A stretch of 64,000 nt of DNA, from contig NZ_CP052860.1 of NCBI RefSeq assembly GCF_012935715.1, positions 6,696,001 through 6,760,000 of the forward strand, in the 5' to 3' direction. Every line of letters starts with the position of its first letter. The stretch's first letter is position 1. The notes under the pieces were generated by a model. That model was not told where the DNA came from. It searched no databases and worked only from the letters and a program-made list of their open reading frames with translations. The position numbers and the translations under genes are program-made. The DNA is from Pseudomonas sp. ADAK13 (GTDB lineage: Bacteria; Pseudomonadota; Gammaproteobacteria; Pseudomonadales; Pseudomonadaceae). Shown here in pieces: positions 32,556 to 41,672 of this stretch.

Positions 32556-33530
32556 TCAGATCCCGGCCAGTGCCAGGTCCATCGCAAAGTAGGTGAAGAT
32601 CAGGTCCGCACCGGCGCGCTTGATCGAGCCCAGGGTTTCCCGGACCACGCGGGCTTCATCGATGGCGCCCGCCTGGGCACCGAATTTGATCATCGCGTAC
32701 TCACCGCTCACCTGGTACGCCGCCACCGGCAAGCGCGAGGCTTCGCGGATGTCGCGGATGATGTCCAGGTACGCGCCCGCCGGCTTGACCATCAGCGCGT
32801 CCGCGCCTTCCTGCTCATCCAGCAACGATTCACGCACCGCTTCGCGGCGGTTCATCGGGTTCATTTGGTAGCTCTTGCGGTCGCCCTTGAGCGCGCTGCC
32901 GCCCGCTTCGCGGAACGGGCCATAGAGGGCTGAGGCGAATTTGGTCGAGTAGGCCATGATCGGAATATGGCTGAAACCTGCTTCATCCAAAGCCCGACGG
33001 ATGGCCTGGACCTGCCCGTCCATCGCGGCGGACGGCGCGATCACATCGGCACCGGCACGGGCGGCGGCCACGGCTTGTTTGCCAAGGTTGACCAGGGTGC
33101 GGTCGTTGTCGACCTCGGCGCCGTGCATCACGCCGCAATGACCGTGGTCGGTGTATTCGCAGAAGCAGGTGTCGGACATCACGATCATCTCCGGCACCGC
33201 GTCCTTGATGATCGAGGACATGCGCGACACCAGGCCACGTTCTTGCCAGGTGTCGCTGCCCGAGGCGTCCAGGTGGTGGGACACGCCGAAAGTCATCACC
33301 GACTTGATCCCGGCATTGGCATAGCGTTCGATCTCGCCGGCCAGCTTCGACTCGGGAATGCGCTGCACCCCGGGCATGCTGGTGATCGGCACGAAGTCGT
33401 CGATTTCTTCTTCAACGAAGATCGGCAGCACCAGGTCATTGAGGGTGAATTCGGTTTCCTGGAACAGGCCACGCAACTCCGGGGAGCGGCGCAGGCGGCG
33501 TGGACGGGCTTCGGGGAACTGGCTGGACAT
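32556..33530 (-). CDS. hemB: Delta-aminolevulinic acid dehydratase (porphobilinogen synthase)
   Basis: A 324-residue HemB that condenses two 5-aminolevulinate molecules to porphobilinogen in haem synthesis. The metal-ligand region is '[21 protein letters not shown]'. The two Schiff-base lysines sit in '[18 protein letters not shown]' and '[16 protein letters not shown]'. Asp/Cys residues near 'DTCFCEY' correspond to the Mg-dependent Pseudomonas type. AGGAG is 7 nt before the ATG at 33530. It is transcribed away from the upstream PhzF gene as an independent unit. Confidence 0.97.
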   Translation of the reverse strand: MSSQFPEARPRRLRRSPELRGLFQETEFTLNDLVLPIFVEEEIDDFVPITSMPGVQRIPESKLAGEIERYANAGIKSVMTFGVSHHLDASGSDTWQERGLVSRMSSIIKDAVPEMIVMSDTCFCEYTDHGHCGVMHGAEVDNDRTLVNLGKQAVAAARAGADVIAPSAAMDGQVQAIRRALDEAGFSHIPIMAYSTKFASALYGPFREAGGSALKGDRKSYQMNPMNRREAVRESLLDEQEGADALMVKPAGAYLDIIRDIREASRLPVAAYQVSGEYAMIKFGAQAGAIDEARVVRETLGSIKRAGADLIFTYFAMDLALAGI

Positions 33531-33652
33531 TGATGCTCCTGAAAAAGGCAGGCCAAAAATCGTTGGGGCGAAAGCTTATGCCTCGTGCACCGCCGAGCAC
33601 AAACGCCAAGTGCGGAACAGTTTATTGCAGGCCCGGTAACAATTGCATTGAT

Positions 33653-34495
33653 CTAGAGCTGTAGTCGCCCTTCAATGCACAGCGCCACTGCGCCGCCGAT
33701 CCAGATTTCCTCGCCGCTGCGCTCCACGCGGATGCGCCCGGCGCGGCCCATGGCGGTGCCCTGGCTGACCACATAGCGGCTCGGCGCCAGGCCTTCGCCC
33801 AGCAGCCACTGGGCGACGCCGGCATTTAGGCTGCCGGTGGCCGGGTCCTCCGGCGCACCGTCGCCTGCAATAAAGGCACGCACTTCAAATTGCCCCTCAT
33901 TACCGTCCCGCGCGGGGTCCCACGGCGCGATCACGCCCACGGCCAACCCCAGCAATTGCGAGTAGTCCGGACGCAGCGCCAGTACCTGCTCGCGGTCCTC
34001 CAGCATTACCGCCAGCCAGCCCGCACCGTTATCCACCCACTGGCTACGCAAAATCGCTCCGGGTTCAAGGCCCAACCCCCGCCGCACGCGCTCAATCAAC
34101 TCGCTCTCCAGCGGGCCGGAGCGCAGCAGCGGTGGCGCGATAAACGCCAGCTCATCGCCCTGGCGGCGGATGCGCACCAGGCCAATTTCACACTCCTGGA
34201 TGATCTCCTCGCCAGCGGGCTGCCCACCGGCCTGCAGCCAGGCATGGCAACTGCCAAGGGTCGGATGACCGGCGAACGGCAGTTCCTGCAGGGTGGTGAA
34301 AATCCTTACGCGATAGTCGGCCCGAGGATCACGAGGCTTGAGCAAAAACGTGGTTTCGCTGAGGTTGGTCCACTTGGCGAAATCCGCCATTTGCTGGTCA
34401 CTCAGGCTGTCGGCGCCCAGCACCACGGCCAACGGGTTGCCCTTGAGGGCCACGCTGCTGAAAACGTCCAGCTGTTTGAAGTCGAAGGAAGGCAT
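33653..34495 (-). CDS. PhzF family protein (second copy in the window)
   Basis: A 280-residue PhzF-fold protein: 'FKQLDVFSSVALKGNPLAVVLGA' N-terminus, 'NLSETTFLLKP' with the Glu expected at the catalytic position, 'LPFAGHPTLGSCHAWL', and 'APEDPATGSLNAGVAQWLL' in the second half. It probably isomerises a small metabolite. It follows the glutathione S-transferase gene by 8 nt in the same direction, so the two are an operon. It is only distantly similar to the copy at 1569. Confidence 0.88.
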   Translation of the reverse strand: MPSFDFKQLDVFSSVALKGNPLAVVLGADSLSDQQMADFAKWTNLSETTFLLKPRDPRADYRVRIFTTLQELPFAGHPTLGSCHAWLQAGGQPAGEEIIQECEIGLVRIRRQGDELAFIAPPLLRSGPLESELIERVRRGLGLEPGAILRSQWVDNGAGWLAVMLEDREQVLALRPDYSQLLGLAVGVIAPWDPARDGNEGQFEVRAFIAGDGAPEDPATGSLNAGVAQWLLGEGLAPSRYVVSQGTAMGRAGRIRVERSGEEIWIGGAVALCIEGRLQL

Positions 34496-34503
34496 GCGGG
34501 TCC

Positions 34504-35202
34504 TTATGCAGGGATGTTCAAGCCACGGATCACCGCTGGCCGGGCGACGAACCCGTCCAGTGCCCGCAGTACGTTCGGGAAGTCGGCAATGCCCACCAGG
34601 TCGCCGGACTCATAGAAGCCAATCAGGTTGCGAACCCACGGGAAAGTGGCGATGTCGGCGATGCTGTATTCGTCGCCCATGATCCAGGTGCGGCCCAGCA
34701 GGCGTTTCTCCAGTACCTCCAACAGGCGGCGCGACTCGGCCACGTAGCGGTCACGCGGACGTTTATCCTCGTAGGCCGCACCGGCGAATTTGTTGAAGAA
34801 CCCCACCTGGCCGAACATCGGCCCGATACCGGCCATCTGGAACATCAGCCACTGGATCGTCTCATAGCGCATGGCCGGGTCTTCGGGCAGCAACTCGCCA
34901 CTCTTCTCGGCGAGGTAGATCAGAATCGCCCCCGACTCGAACAACCCCAGCGCCTGGCCGCCCGGGCCATTGGGGTCGATAATCGCCGGGATCTTGTTGT
35001 TGGGGTTAAGCGACAGAAATTCGACGGAGAGCTGGTCCTGGGTCTCGAAGCTGACCTTGTGTGCCTCGTAGGGCAGCCCCAGCTCCTCCAGCATGATCGA
35101 CACCTTGACCCCGTTGGGCGTCGGGAACGAGTAGAGCTGCAGGCGCTCGGGATGCCGGGCCGGCCATTTGGCGGTGATGGGGAAGTCGGAAAGTGAGTTC
35201 AT
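34504..35202 (-). CDS. Glutathione S-transferase (YghU/YfcG-like)
   Basis: A 232-residue GST of the Nu/YfcG-like class. The N-terminal thioredoxin domain contains 'LYSFPTPNGVKVSIMLEELGLPYEAHKV', with the T/N residues at the GSH-binding site, and 'LNPNNKIPAIIDPNGPGGQALGLFESGAILIYLAEK'. The C-terminal helical domain has 'GPMFGQVGFFNKFA' and 'YSIADIATFPWVR'. This class acts mainly as a GSH-dependent peroxidase or disulfide reductase. AGGAG lies 8 nt before the ATG at 35202. Confidence 0.88.
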   Translation of the reverse strand: MNSLSDFPITAKWPARHPERLQLYSFPTPNGVKVSIMLEELGLPYEAHKVSFETQDQLSVEFLSLNPNNKIPAIIDPNGPGGQALGLFESGAILIYLAEKSGELLPEDPAMRYETIQWLMFQMAGIGPMFGQVGFFNKFAGAAYEDKRPRDRYVAESRRLLEVLEKRLLGRTWIMGDEYSIADIATFPWVRNLIGFYESGDLVGIADFPNVLRALDGFVARPAVIRGLNIPA

Positions 35203-35444
35203 CGTGAAACTCCTGATAAGCGCCTTGAAACAGGCCCTGATAAAAACCCTGATAGTAGTGGCTCGATGCGCGTCCTGCATCCGTCTTAAATCCGCAACAT
35301 CAGCCGGTTAATCTCCTGCAAACGGCAAGGATGCCGCCCCATCTCCCCTGAGAAACGAACCAAACTGCCTGGGCGCACTCTTAGAAAGCGCCCGCTGGCT
35401 GGGCTTGTTCGCCCTGATTCCCCGCACCGAGACTTAGAACCATC

Positions 35445-36146
35445 ATGAATATCAAGCCTCTGTGCCTTGCGAAACGCCTTAAACGCTACGCCTACATCAT
35501 GCTGCCGGTATTGCTGGTAGGCACCGCTGTCGGCCTTACCCTCGAATCCAGAATCAGCCGCGCCCAACAGGTCGACGGCGTGCAAACCCTGGTCTTCCTG
35601 CGCCACGCCGAAAAACCCGTCGGAGGCCTCGGCCAGCTCAACTGCCAGGGCCTGAACCGCGCGATGAACCTGGCCACCGTCCTGCCCGAAAAATTCGGCA
35701 AGGCCAATTTCGTGTTCGCGCCCAACCCGACCCGTAATGTCGAGGAAGGCGAGAAAGACAACTCCTACAGTTATATCCGCCCCTTGATGACCATCAGCCC
35801 CAGCGCCATCAAACTCGGGTTGCCGGTGAACATCAAATTCTCGGCCAATGACACCAGTGCCCTCGCGGACGAGTTGGTGGAAGACAAGTACCACAACGCC
35901 GTCATCTACACCGCCTGGTCCCACGGCTACCTGCCGGACCTGATCAACAAGGTGGCGAGTGAGGCCGTCGGCGAAAAACACGTCATTACCGACGATTGGT
36001 CCGGCAACGATTTCGATACCTTGTACGTGCTGACGCTCACCTGGCACAACGGCAAGGCCAGCCTGCTCAGCCGTAACTACAAGCAAGGCCTGGATAACGG
36101 CCAGCAGACGTGCCCGGATGCAACACAGGTCAGTGCGGAGATCTGA
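35445..36146 (+). CDS. Membrane-anchored histidine-phosphatase-like protein
   Basis: A 233-residue protein with an N-terminal membrane helix (YAYIMLPVLLVGTAVGLTL). The RHG-type motif is 'TLVFLRHAEKPVGGLGQLNCQGLNRAMNLATVLPEKF', in which His would be the phospho-accepting residue. 'AVIYTAWSHGYLPDLI' carries a second His where histidine phosphatases have their acid/base partner. A DUF-like Pseudomonas branch of the family is likely. It would act in the periplasm; substrate unknown. Confidence 0.75.
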   Translation: MNIKPLCLAKRLKRYAYIMLPVLLVGTAVGLTLESRISRAQQVDGVQTLVFLRHAEKPVGGLGQLNCQGLNRAMNLATVLPEKFGKANFVFAPNPTRNVEEGEKDNSYSYIRPLMTISPSAIKLGLPVNIKFSANDTSALADELVEDKYHNAVIYTAWSHGYLPDLINKVASEAVGEKHVITDDWSGNDFDTLYVLTLTWHNGKASLLSRNYKQGLDNGQQTCPDATQVSAEI

Positions 36147-36196
36147 GTTCCACAGCGTATGATGCGGCGCTATTGACTCACCTGCGGATCATCCAC

Positions 36197-37252
36197 ATGT
36201 CCAACCTCGCCTCCACCCAGCCCGCCCGGGGCTGGTCCTTCTGGTGGAAACCAGCCCTGTTCCTGCTGGTGGCCTGTATCGGCCTCTACTACGTGAAATG
36301 GTCGCCCTACTACGCCAAGGCGTTTATCGCGGCGGATAACCACAGTATCGGCGCCTCGATTCTCAACGATCAGCAAAGCTCACCGCTGGCTGCCGCGCTG
36401 GCCTATGCCCAGGTGTATTTCCTGGCGATCTGGAAAGCCGCCGTGCTGGCGGTCATCCTCGGTTCATTGCTGCAGGTACTGATCCCGCGGGACTGGCTGC
36501 TGCCTCTGTTTGGGCGCGCCGGGCTGGGCTCCACCCTGCGTGGAGGCCTGTTCGCGTTGCCGGGGATGATGTGCAGTTGCTGCGCCGCACCGGTGGCCGC
36601 CGGTATGCGTCGGCAAAACGTGTCGGTCGGCGCGGCGCTGGCGTTCTGGATCGCCAACCCGGTGCTGAACCCGGCGACACTGGTGTTCATGGGCTTCGTG
36701 CTGGGCTGGGGCTTTACCGCGTTGCGGCTGGTGGCCGGTGTCGTGCTGGTGGTGGGCGTGTCGCTGGTGGCGCAGCGCATCGCGCGGCCGGAGCAAGTGC
36801 CGGAAGCTGCGCTGGACGCCGTGACCCAAGCCAGCCAGAGCGAGACCGAACCGTTCCTGAGCCGCTGGCTGCGCACCTTGTGGCAGCTGTTCTGGAGCAC
36901 GATTCCGGTGTACATCCTGGCGGTGCTGGTCCTGGGCGCGGCGCGGGTCTGGCTGTTTCCCCACGTTGACGGCGCGATGGCCAACAGCCTGGTGTGGCTG
37001 GTGCCACTGGCGATTGTCGGCACGCTGTTTGTGATCCCGACCGCCGCTGAAATCCCCATTGTGCAAACCATGATGACCCTCGGCATGGGCACCGGCCCGG
37101 CGGTGGCCTTGCTGATGACCCTGCCGAGCGTGAGCCTGCCGTCGCTGCTGATGCTGCGCAAGGATTTCGATGCGCGGGTGCTGGTGACCGTGGCCGGCCT
37201 GACCATGCTGATGGGCGTGGTGTGCGGGCTGATCGGGGCGTTTATCCTGTAG
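36197..37252 (+). CDS. Permease of the YraQ/UPF0718 (COG0701) family
   Basis: A 351-residue polytopic membrane protein, about eight predicted helices. The motif 'GGLFALPGMMCSCCAAPVAAGMRRQNVSVGAALAFWIANPVLNPATLVFMGF' contains the family's conserved CSCC cysteines. A second copy-like half has 'VPLAIVGTLFVIPTAAEIPIVQTMMTLGMGTGPAVALLMTLPSVSLPSLLML'. Proteins of this family are proposed metal or metalloid (arsenic-like) permeases and thiol-linked transporters. The ATG at 36197 is used; the frame further upstream overlaps the phosphatase-like gene. Confidence 0.82.
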   Translation: MSNLASTQPARGWSFWWKPALFLLVACIGLYYVKWSPYYAKAFIAADNHSIGASILNDQQSSPLAAALAYAQVYFLAIWKAAVLAVILGSLLQVLIPRDWLLPLFGRAGLGSTLRGGLFALPGMMCSCCAAPVAAGMRRQNVSVGAALAFWIANPVLNPATLVFMGFVLGWGFTALRLVAGVVLVVGVSLVAQRIARPEQVPEAALDAVTQASQSETEPFLSRWLRTLWQLFWSTIPVYILAVLVLGAARVWLFPHVDGAMANSLVWLVPLAIVGTLFVIPTAAEIPIVQTMMTLGMGTGPAVALLMTLPSVSLPSLLMLRKDFDARVLVTVAGLTMLMGVVCGLIGAFIL

Positions 37253-37279
37253 TTATTGGGTGAGGTTGAGGGCCTCTTC

Positions 37280-37355
37280 GCGAGCAAGCCCGCTCCCACA
37301 TTTTGACCGCATTCCTACAGGATAAACGCGGTCTCCTGTGGGAGCGCGAAGGGGC
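37280..37355. repeat. Degenerate REP-like inverted repeat
   Basis: GCGAGCAAGCCCGCTCCCACA (37280-37300) and CTGTGGGAGCGCGAAG (from 37335) are imperfect inverted copies of family B arms. It sits between the permease stop and the convergent mnmH end. Confidence 0.55.
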
Positions 37356-37370
37356 CGGTAAACCAACCCA

Positions 37371-38474
37371 TTACTCCCGCCGAGCAGCCCTCTCACGCAG
37401 GTACTCCAGTACTGCGCCCTGCTCCCCGGCAAACTCGATACGCGCCCCTTTGCTCTCCCGCTGGAACGCATACATCGGGTCGTAATACTCACGCAACAGC
37501 CCTTCGATCCAACCTCGATGCAAATCCACCGCACCGCTGCGGGCCTGTTCCGCCAGGGCGTCCTGCATGATCGCGTGCAACCGCGCAAACCGCTCACCGC
37601 CCAGGCGCTTGTGGATATTGCCCAGGCTCTGGGTCAGGCGCTCGGCAAACACGTCTTGGCCGGCGTCGCCAAATACGGCGATGAATTCGGCGCAGAGGTC
37701 CACCACGTAATCCTGCAGGATACGCTCCACACGGCCTTCAACGCTGTCTTCCAGCCAGACCATCGGGAAGCCCTGCATGCCCTTGTGCAAGGGCAATGGC
37801 AGCGCACAACTGCCGATCATGCGGCTCTCATCCTCGACCACGAACTGTTCGATACCGGCGGCACGTTTTTTCAGCAGGTCCACCGCCAGGCGGTTTTCGA
37901 AGTCGATGTTGGAGGGTTGTGCGGTAGCGCGTTTGCCAAAACTGGAACCGCGGTGATTGGCGTGGCCTTCCAGGTCCAGGGCGTTGCTCAATTGGCCAAG
38001 CACTTCGGTCTTGCCGGTGCCGGTCATGCCGCCCAGCAACACGAAGTCGCACTGAGCGGTGGCCTTTTCAACGGTATCGAGCAGGAAGGTTCGCATGGCC
38101 TTGTAGCCACCCCCCACCCGCGGGTAGTCGATACCCGCCTCGGTTTTCAGCCATTGCTGGACGATCTGCGAGCGCAGCCCGCCGCGAAAGCAGTACAGCA
38201 CCCCGTCAGGATTGGCCCGGGCAAAGCGTGCCCAGTGCTCGATACGTTCGGCCTTGATCGCCCCCGACACCAGCTCGTGGCCAAGGACGATCGCCGCTTG
38301 CTGGCCCTGCTGCTTGTAACAGGTGCCCACTCGTTGGCGCTCATCGTCGGTCATCAACGGCAGGTTGATCACGCCGGGAAAGGCGCCCTTGATGAATTCG
38401 ACCGGCGCCCGGGTATCCATCATCGGCCGGTCGTTGAGAAAGATGTCGCGGTAATCGGTGATGTCGACAGGCAT
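37371..38474 (-). CDS. mnmH: tRNA 2-selenouridine synthase
   Basis: A 367-residue MnmH (SelU, YbbB). The N-terminal rhodanese domain carries the catalytic Cys95 in '[20 protein letters not shown]'. The C-terminal P-loop domain has '[19 protein letters not shown]' and 'GSSFGK'. It replaces sulfur by selenium at U34 of tRNAs for Lys, Glu and Gln via a geranylated intermediate, using selenophosphate made by SelD. The start shares one base with the selD stop (38474), so the two are translationally coupled. Confidence 0.95.
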   Translation of the reverse strand: MPVDITDYRDIFLNDRPMMDTRAPVEFIKGAFPGVINLPLMTDDERQRVGTCYKQQGQQAAIVLGHELVSGAIKAERIEHWARFARANPDGVLYCFRGGLRSQIVQQWLKTEAGIDYPRVGGGYKAMRTFLLDTVEKATAQCDFVLLGGMTGTGKTEVLGQLSNALDLEGHANHRGSSFGKRATAQPSNIDFENRLAVDLLKKRAAGIEQFVVEDESRMIGSCALPLPLHKGMQGFPMVWLEDSVEGRVERILQDYVVDLCAEFIAVFGDAGQDVFAERLTQSLGNIHKRLGGERFARLHAIMQDALAEQARSGAVDLHRGWIEGLLREYYDPMYAFQRESKGARIEFAGEQGAVLEYLRERAARRE

Positions 38475-39508
38475 CAGAACACCTCTACCGCGTTGGTCTG
38501 TCGCTCAACCAGCTCGCCGATCGGCTCAAGGTTCAGGCCCAGTTCCGCCGCCACGGCGAGGAATTCCGCATTGCCTTCGGCGGTGACCGCCACCAGCAGG
38601 CCGCCGCTGGTCTGCGGGTCGCACAGCACGCGCTTGTGCAGTTCGTTCAGGCGCCCCAGCTTGCTGGCGTAGCTGTCGAAGTTGCGCAAGGTACCGCCGG
38701 GTACGCAGCCCTGCTCCAGGTAGTACTCCACCCCGGGCAGGCGTGGGACTTTTTCGTATTCGATGCGGGCGGTCAGATGGCTGCCGTCGGCCATTTCCAC
38801 CAGGTGGCCCAACAGGCCGAAACCGGTGACATCGGTCATGGCCGTGACACCGGCCAGCTTGCCAAAACGGCTGCCGGGCTTGTTGAGGGTGCACATCCAG
38901 TCACGGGCCAGGCCCACATCCGCCTCGCGCAGCTTGCCCTTCTTTTCAGCGGTGGTGAGGATGCCGATGCCCAGGGGTTTGGTCAGGTACAGCTGGCAGC
39001 CGGCGATAGCGGTGTCGTTGCGCTTCATGTGGCGCTTCTCCACCAGCCCGGTGACGGCCAGGCCGAAGATCGGCTCGGGGGCGTCGATGGAGTGGCCGCC
39101 GGCCAGGGGAATCCCGGCAGCGTCACACACCGAGCGACCACCGCGGATCACTTCCCGGGCAATCTCCGGGGCCAGCACATTGACCGGCCAGCCGAGAATG
39201 GCGATGGCCATCAGCGGGTCGCCGCCCATCGCGTAGATATCGCTGATGGCGTTGGTGGCGGCAATGCGGCCGAAGTCGAAGGGATCATCGACAATCGGCA
39301 TGAAAAAATCGGTGGTGGAAACCACACCGCGCTCGTCGTCGATGGCATACACGGCGGCGTCATCGCGCGACGCGTTACCTACCCACAGCTTGGGGTCGAG
39401 GTTCTGTGCGCCACTGCCGGCGAGGATCACTTCCAGCACCTGAGGTGAGATCTTGCAACCGCAACCAGCACCATGGCTGTACTGGGTCAGGCGAATCGGC
39501 TCGTTCAT
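38474..39508 (-). CDS. selD: Selenide, water dikinase (selenophosphate synthase)
   Basis: A 344-residue SelD. The N-terminus '[25 protein letters not shown]' is nearly identical to the E. coli enzyme; Cys16 and Lys19 correspond to its catalytic Cys17 and Lys20. '[43 protein letters not shown]' is the ATP-binding PurM-like core. It makes selenophosphate from selenide and ATP. The second gene of the operon is mnmH, so selenium-modified tRNA is its clear local purpose; selenocysteine genes (selA, selB, selC) are not in this window. Confidence 0.96.
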   Translation of the reverse strand: MNEPIRLTQYSHGAGCGCKISPQVLEVILAGSGAQNLDPKLWVGNASRDDAAVYAIDDERGVVSTTDFFMPIVDDPFDFGRIAATNAISDIYAMGGDPLMAIAILGWPVNVLAPEIAREVIRGGRSVCDAAGIPLAGGHSIDAPEPIFGLAVTGLVEKRHMKRNDTAIAGCQLYLTKPLGIGILTTAEKKGKLREADVGLARDWMCTLNKPGSRFGKLAGVTAMTDVTGFGLLGHLVEMADGSHLTARIEYEKVPRLPGVEYYLEQGCVPGGTLRNFDSYASKLGRLNELHKRVLCDPQTSGGLLVAVTAEGNAEFLAVAAELGLNLEPIGELVERQTNAVEVF

Positions 39509-39552
39509 GGGTGTCCCTCAAGGCGTCAAGTGGCGGGAGTCTAACAGACAGC

Positions 39553-39582
39553 AAAAGGCCGACTGCATGCAGTCGGCCTTTT
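39553..39582. terminator. Bidirectional intrinsic terminator
   Basis: A perfect 30-nt palindrome from AAAAGGCCGACTGCA to TGCAGTCGGCCTTTT, immediately followed by GG. It ends terC on the minus strand and lies 44 nt upstream of selD. The A and T runs allow function both ways. Confidence 0.85.
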
Positions 39583-39592
39583 GGTTCAGCCC

Positions 39593-40339
39593 TTAGTGCT
39601 TGGCAGCCAGCCGTTTATGCCGGTTGCGTCGCATCATGTTCAGGCACTCGATAGCCGCCGAGAACGCCATGGCCGCATACACGTAGCCTTTTGGCACATG
39701 GGCGCCAAAACCTTCGGCGATCAGCGTCATACCGATCATGATGAGGAAGCCCAGGGCCAACATCACAATCGTCGGGTTGTCGTTGATGAACTTGGCCAAC
39801 GGCTCGGCCGCCACCAGCATCACGATGACCGAGACCACCACGGCAATGATCATGATCGGCAAGTGCTCGGTCATGCCCACGGCGGTGATGATGCTGTCGA
39901 TGGAAAACACCATGTCCAGCAGCAGGATCTGGCCAATCGCCGAAGCGAAGCCCAGGGTCACGCTCGGCGCACCGGTGTCCACGTGCTCCTTTTCAGGGTC
40001 CATGCTGTGATGGATCTCGGTGGTCGCCTTCCACACCAGGAACAGGCCACCGGCGATCAGGATCATGTCCTTCCAGGAGAACGACTGCCCCAGGATGTCG
40101 ATGACCGGCTCGGTCAGCTGCACGATGAAGGCAATGGTGCTCAACAGGCCCAGACGCAGGATCAATGCCATGCTGATGCCGATGCGGCGGGCCTTGGCCC
40201 GGTGCTTCAGCGGCAACTTGTTGGTGAGAATCGAGATAAAGATCAGGTTGTCGATCCCCAGCACGATCTCCATGACGATCAGGGTGGCCAGTGCGATCCA
40301 CGCGGTCGGGCTGGCGGCCAGTTGTAAAAGGTAATCCAT
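39593..40339 (-). CDS. TerC family membrane protein
   Basis: A 248-residue inner-membrane protein with about seven helices. The conserved '[26 protein letters not shown]' (Asp in a membrane helix, EIVLGIDN signature) and '[17 protein letters not shown]' match TerC/YoaE-like proteins. TerC-like proteins are linked to tellurite resistance and, more generally, to manganese efflux and metallation of exported proteins. There are no tellurite-resistance neighbours, so a metal-homeostasis role is more likely. Confidence 0.9.
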   Translation of the reverse strand: MDYLLQLAASPTAWIALATLIVMEIVLGIDNLIFISILTNKLPLKHRAKARRIGISMALILRLGLLSTIAFIVQLTEPVIDILGQSFSWKDMILIAGGLFLVWKATTEIHHSMDPEKEHVDTGAPSVTLGFASAIGQILLLDMVFSIDSIITAVGMTEHLPIMIIAVVVSVIVMLVAAEPLAKFINDNPTIVMLALGFLIMIGMTLIAEGFGAHVPKGYVYAAMAFSAAIECLNMMRRNRHKRLAAKH

Positions 40340-40367
40340 AGGTCAGTCCTGGTGTGATGTGCCGGTA

Positions 40368-40631
40368 TTAGGTTTCTTGCGAGGTGGACTCAGGTCTGTT
40401 GCCTTCCTGTTCCTCCTTGTCCTGCTTGCCTTCCGGCGGCGCGATCAAGCCCTTGGTCGCGTCGCTCAATGCCTGTTCGGCAGCCTGGTGGGTGTCGTCA
40501 ATCACTTGCTTGGCCGACTCGGTGGCTTTACCCAGCAGTTGTTGCGCGCTTTTTTCCGCTTGGTCACAGCCACTGAGCATGACTAATGAAAGCGCAAGCA
40601 ACGCCGTTGCGCCCAGGGAATTGAGTTTCAT
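40368..40631 (-). CDS. Small lipoprotein, coiled-coil type
   Basis: An 87-residue protein with lipoprotein signal MKLNSLGATALLALSLVMLSGC (Cys22 in lipobox LSGC). A Gln/Ala/Lys-rich helix follows (EKSAQQLLGKATESAKQVIDDTHQAAEQALSDATKG), then an acidic, charged tail. Function unknown; similar lipoproteins in Pseudomonas lie next to terC. It is 28 nt upstream of terC in the same direction and may be co-transcribed. It is divergent from nhaR. Confidence 0.72.
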   Translation of the reverse strand: MKLNSLGATALLALSLVMLSGCDQAEKSAQQLLGKATESAKQVIDDTHQAAEQALSDATKGLIAPPEGKQDKEEQEGNRPESTSQET

Positions 40632-40765
40632 GATGCGTTCCTCGTTAGAACCGTTGGGTCCAAGTAGTGGCCCCTCGATAGCGACGCATTCTATGCAGGC
40701 GAACACTTCAGGAAAATTCGTATTTTTTTCGTTTATACTTCGGTTTTCACGAAGTGTTGGCCGCC

Positions 40766-41668
40766 ATGCTCAATTACCGACAACTGCACTACTTCTGGGT
40801 CGTCGCCAAGACCGGCAGCATCGTGCGTGCCTGCGAGCAACTGAACCTCACGCCGCAGACCATCAGCGGCCAGATCAGCCTGTTGGAGCAGACGTTCGGT
40901 GTGGCGCTGTTTCAAAAGGTCGGTCGCCAGCTGGAACTGACCGAAGCCGGGCGCCAGGCGCTGCCCTATGCCGAGCAGATGTTCCAGTTGGGCAATGAGC
41001 TTGAGGCGATGTTGCGCACCCAGCCGAATGAGCAGCAGATCCTGTTCCGGGTCGGCGTGGCGGACGTGGTGCCCAAGTCCATCGTCTACCGGTTGATTGC
41101 GCCGACCATGGAATTGAGCGAGCCGATCCGCATCACTTGCCGTGAAGACAAGCTTGAGCGTTTGTTGGCGGACCTGGCGATCCAGCGCCTGGACCTGGTG
41201 ATCTCCGACAGCCCGATGCCCTCGCACCTGGACATCAAGGGCTACAGCCAGAAACTGGGGGAATGTGGGATCAGTTTTTTCGCGACCCAGGCATTGGCGG
41301 ACCAGCATCGCGGTGATTTCCCACAATGCCTGCAGGGCGCGCCGCTGTTGATTCCGGGGGCAGAGACGGTGGTGCGCAGCCGTTTGCTGCGCTGGTTTGC
41401 CGAGCAGCAGATTCAGCCACGGATTGTCGGGGAGTTCGATGACAGCGCCTTGATGCAGGCCTTCGGCCAATCCGGCAGCGGGATTTTTATCGCGCCCAGC
41501 GTGATTGCCGACGAGGTGGAGCGCCAGTACGGCGTGGCGCTGATCGGCCAGACCGATGCGGTGACCGAGTCGTTTTATGCGATCTCGGTGGAGCGCAAGG
41601 TCAAGCACCCCGGCATCGTGGCGATTACCGTAGGTGCAAGACGGGAGCTGTTCACCACCCTGCCCTGA
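40766..41668 (+). CDS. nhaR: LysR family regulator NhaR
   Basis: A 300-residue LysR-type activator. 'MLNYRQLHYFWVVAKTGSIVRACEQLNLTPQTISGQISLLE' and 'FRVGVADVVPKSIVYRLIAPTMELSEPIRITCREDKLERLLADLAIQRLDLVISDSPMPSHL' closely track E. coli NhaR ('INYNHLYYFWHVYKEGS...LTPQTITGQI', 'DVGVADALSKR', 'MIISDCPI'). NhaR senses sodium and regulates antiporter and stress genes; the antiporter gene is not adjacent here. The ATG at 40766 matches the family start. The upstream region contains 8-bp inverted repeats at 40702 and 40751. Confidence 0.9.
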   Translation: MLNYRQLHYFWVVAKTGSIVRACEQLNLTPQTISGQISLLEQTFGVALFQKVGRQLELTEAGRQALPYAEQMFQLGNELEAMLRTQPNEQQILFRVGVADVVPKSIVYRLIAPTMELSEPIRITCREDKLERLLADLAIQRLDLVISDSPMPSHLDIKGYSQKLGECGISFFATQALADQHRGDFPQCLQGAPLLIPGAETVVRSRLLRWFAEQQIQPRIVGEFDDSALMQAFGQSGSGIFIAPSVIADEVERQYGVALIGQTDAVTESFYAISVERKVKHPGIVAITVGARRELFTTLP

Positions 41669-41672
41669 AGGC

